64,000 nt of DNA from Lachnospiraceae bacterium. Its GTDB lineage: Bacteria; Bacillota; Clostridia; Lachnospirales; Lachnospiraceae. Under the pieces are notes generated by a model. The model was not told the origin of the DNA and ran no database searches. It was given only the letters and a program-made list of their open reading frames with translations. Of the stretch, positions 62,396-64,000 are shown in pieces; within the stretch, counting starts at the first letter, position 1; every line of letters begins with the position of its first letter. Both the position numbers and the translations under genes were made by a program. The stretch is from contig SVEL01000002.1 in the NCBI GenBank assembly GCA_015057425.1, forward strand, positions 1-64,000. Direction: 5' to 3'.

Positions 62396-64000
62396 TTATT
62401 CGCTGTAATTCTGATTTACATATTCTTTAATCTTTTCGTTATCTTCCGGCATTCTACATCCAACAATGAATTTACCCTCATTATTTGAACAACGGATTAT
62501 GCAGCCTTCCAAAAGATTTCCTGAAGTTGGTGAAAAATCTTTTATATCAAGAATAATATCTTTTCCTTTAAGTTCTTCAAATGTAGCGTTGTCTGATACA
62601 AATGCAAAACCATTAGCACTAATGTTAACCATACGTCCAACATATGCATCCTTTGTATCTTTAACTCTGATTGTACACACATTTGAAATAGGCATTCTTG
62701 GATATTTTCTTCTGTTAAATACCTGCGGATTGCTTTCAACCTTTAACTTGTACTTACCATTTTCAGAATTCTTTGATACACGGATTGATACGTTATCCCA
62801 TGAGTATAATACATTGTCAACAACAATTCTAAGCTGACATACAGGTTCTTTATCCTTCTTATCAACAGCTTCCCACTTACTATCATCAACATCTATATAA
62901 ACGATATTTTCGTCTCTGGAAACTACTGCACCTGTAAATGTTTTCTTGTCATTTCCGTTTTCATCCTTAGTTGTAATAGAAAGCTTCATACCTTCTCTTA
63001 CGTCCTGTACACCCATAAAGCCGCCAACGCCCAATTCTTCCATAAGACGACCAACAACACTTTCAATATTCATTGTATTGTTTGCACTTTCTTCGTACTT
63101 ACTAAGCATTGTCTTTGTTGTATCTTCCGCCTTATTTATGCTTCCTGTCATTACCTCCATAACATCGCATACCTGCTTCATATTATCAACAAGAGTAACG
63201 TTAGAAGCTGCAACTTCCTTAACAGCGCTGTCTACAATCTTAATGTTTGCACCAAGACTTGTAGTATCATTTGTAATATCTGTTACACTTCGATTAACAT
63301 TTGACACTTTATCAATATTTATCTGAATAAGTTCAATTGTCTCTGAAATGGATTCAAGCATCTTAGCTGATGTTTCTTCTAAGTGTGCAAGAGCTTCCAT
63401 AATTCTGCTTGATGAAACTTTTGTACCACTACTAAGTTCTCTGATTTCATCAGCAACAACCGCAAAACCTTTTCCTGCTTCACCAGCCCTTGCTGCTTCG
63501 ATGGAAGCATTTAACGCAAGAAGGTTTGTCTTAGATGAAATACCTTCAATAGTACCTGTTTCATTCTTCACGTTTTCAAATTCTTCCTTAAACTCTTCAA
63601 GTACCTTTTCAACCTCTGCTGAAAGTTGTGCCATCTTATTAGTTGTCTCAACAACTTCTTCAAGTTCTTCCGAACTTGTATTGGCATGTTCCATAGATGC
63701 ACCGATAAGTTCAACTACCTGTTCCATAAGACTTGTAACATTGTTTACCTGTGTATCAATAACAGTTGTCATTTCCATAGATGACATAGTCTTATCGTTA
63801 AGTATACCATTATTGTCAGAAAGATTCTGCATATCGTTTACGACTTCAATGGCACCAACCTTATTTTCATCTGAAAGTTCTCTGACTACAGTAACACCAT
63901 CTACGATTTCATTACTTGCATGCTTAACCTTTTCAACTGTTTTAACAACTCTTTCAAGGTTCCCTTCAATAGAACTTGTAAGGGCACCATCTGACTGAAT
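62396..64000 (-). CDS. Chemoreceptor signalling domain fused to YcgR/PilZ domains (partial)
   Basis: The frame is open to the right edge, so the start lies outside; 534 residues are visible. The first part is a chemoreceptor cytoplasmic domain, with the CheA/CheW tip [20 protein letters not shown] and [13 protein letters not shown] at about residues 155-190 of the visible part. After about residue 320 comes a beta-rich YcgR-like domain ([13 protein letters not shown]). A PilZ domain follows, with the c-di-GMP motifs RRKYPR (about 430) and NISANGF (about 465). No transmembrane segment is seen in this part; one could be missing upstream. A chemoreceptor joined to a c-di-GMP sensor would link chemotaxis and motile-sessile signalling. 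Confidence 0.88.
   Translation of the reverse strand: MQSDGALTSSIEGNLERVVKTVEKVKHASNEIVDGVTVVRELSDENKVGAIEVVNDMQNLSDNNGILNDKTMSSMEMTTVIDTQVNNVTSLMEQVVELIGASMEHANTSSEELEEVVETTNKMAQLSAEVEKVLEEFKEEFENVKNETGTIEGISSKTNLLALNASIEAARAGEAGKGFAVVADEIRELSSGTKVSSSRIMEALAHLEETSAKMLESISETIELIQINIDKVSNVNRSVTDITNDTTSLGANIKIVDSAVKEVAASNVTLVDNMKQVCDVMEVMTGSINKAEDTTKTMLSKYEESANNTMNIESVVGRLMEELGVGGFMGVQDVREGMKLSITTKDENGNDKKTFTGAVVSRDENIVYIDVDDSKWEAVDKKDKEPVCQLRIVVDNVLYSWDNVSIRVSKNSENGKYKLKVESNPQVFNRRKYPRMPISNVCTIRVKDTKDAYVGRMVNISANGFAFVSDNATFEELKGKDIILDIKDFSPTSGNLLEGCIIRCSNNEGKFIVGCRMPEDNEKIKEYVNQNYSE

Overview
The window is a chromosomal stretch of an AT-rich, Gram-positive anaerobe of the Clostridia, most likely a Lachnospiraceae gut bacterium. 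This rests on gene order (pta-ackA-yceD-rpmF-plsX-acpP-rnc-smc-ftsY; yicC-remA-gmk-rpoZ-rimO-pgsA-cinA-ylmH-recA-recX), strong AGGAGG ribosome binding sites, a Firmicutes-type SOS box (GAACATTTGTTC) and Na+-pumping decarboxylase genes. A lipoprotein resembling the pectin-binding Cthe_2159 family would fit a pectin user such as Lachnospira, but the genus is inference. Nearly all genes are on the minus strand; only tmcAL, a ylbJ-like gene and rqcH are on the plus strand. No rRNA, tRNA, CRISPR array, prophage or transposase gene was seen.

Layout, left to right. 1-427 has no gene and holds paired 21-bp direct repeats. 428-3261: a membrane-anchored unknown with an internal duplication, and a PAP2 phosphatase. 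3292-14429: threonine ammonia-lyase, then ftsY, smc, rnc, acpP, plsX, rpmF (59 aa), yceD, ackA and pta. 14559-20574: surface and envelope genes (beta-helix lipoprotein, LamG/TPM membrane protein) with tmcAL between them. 20641-24934: UPF0210 and ACT-domain pair, whose leader carries three 58-bp tandem repeats, then walJ and pepD. 25044-33468: ylbJ-like, a coiled-coil protein, coaD, rsmD, cheR, rpsA, ispH, cmk, a BaiN-like flavoprotein and a MurR/RpiR regulator. 33546-33801 is a 256-bp gene-free element with perfect 47-bp inverted ends. 33849-39387 encodes a biotin-dependent Na+ decarboxylase or transcarboxylase complex. 39559-46663: two D,D-carboxypeptidases, scpAB, a phosphoesterase and an LTA-synthase-like protein. 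46717-50922: pdp, deoB and an AGCS amino-acid symporter under a glycine riboswitch. 51225-51387 is a cluster of palindromes. 51420-60396: rny, recX, recA, ylmH, cinA, pgsA, rimO, rpoZ, gmk, remA, yicC. 60588-64000: rqcH, and a chemoreceptor-YcgR/PilZ fusion cut by the right edge.

How the genes work together. pta-ackA yields ATP and acetate. plsX-acpP feeds phospholipid synthesis, with pgsA later. smc, scpA and scpB form condensin. deoB and pdp salvage nucleosides. recA-recX is SOS-controlled. The carboxyltransferase/OadG/biotin/OadB/OadA cluster would link decarboxylation to Na+ export, and the AGCS symporter could use the Na+ gradient. Most of the window is core genome. The unusual content is in intergenic repeats and structured RNA, and in a few fusion or duplicated proteins.
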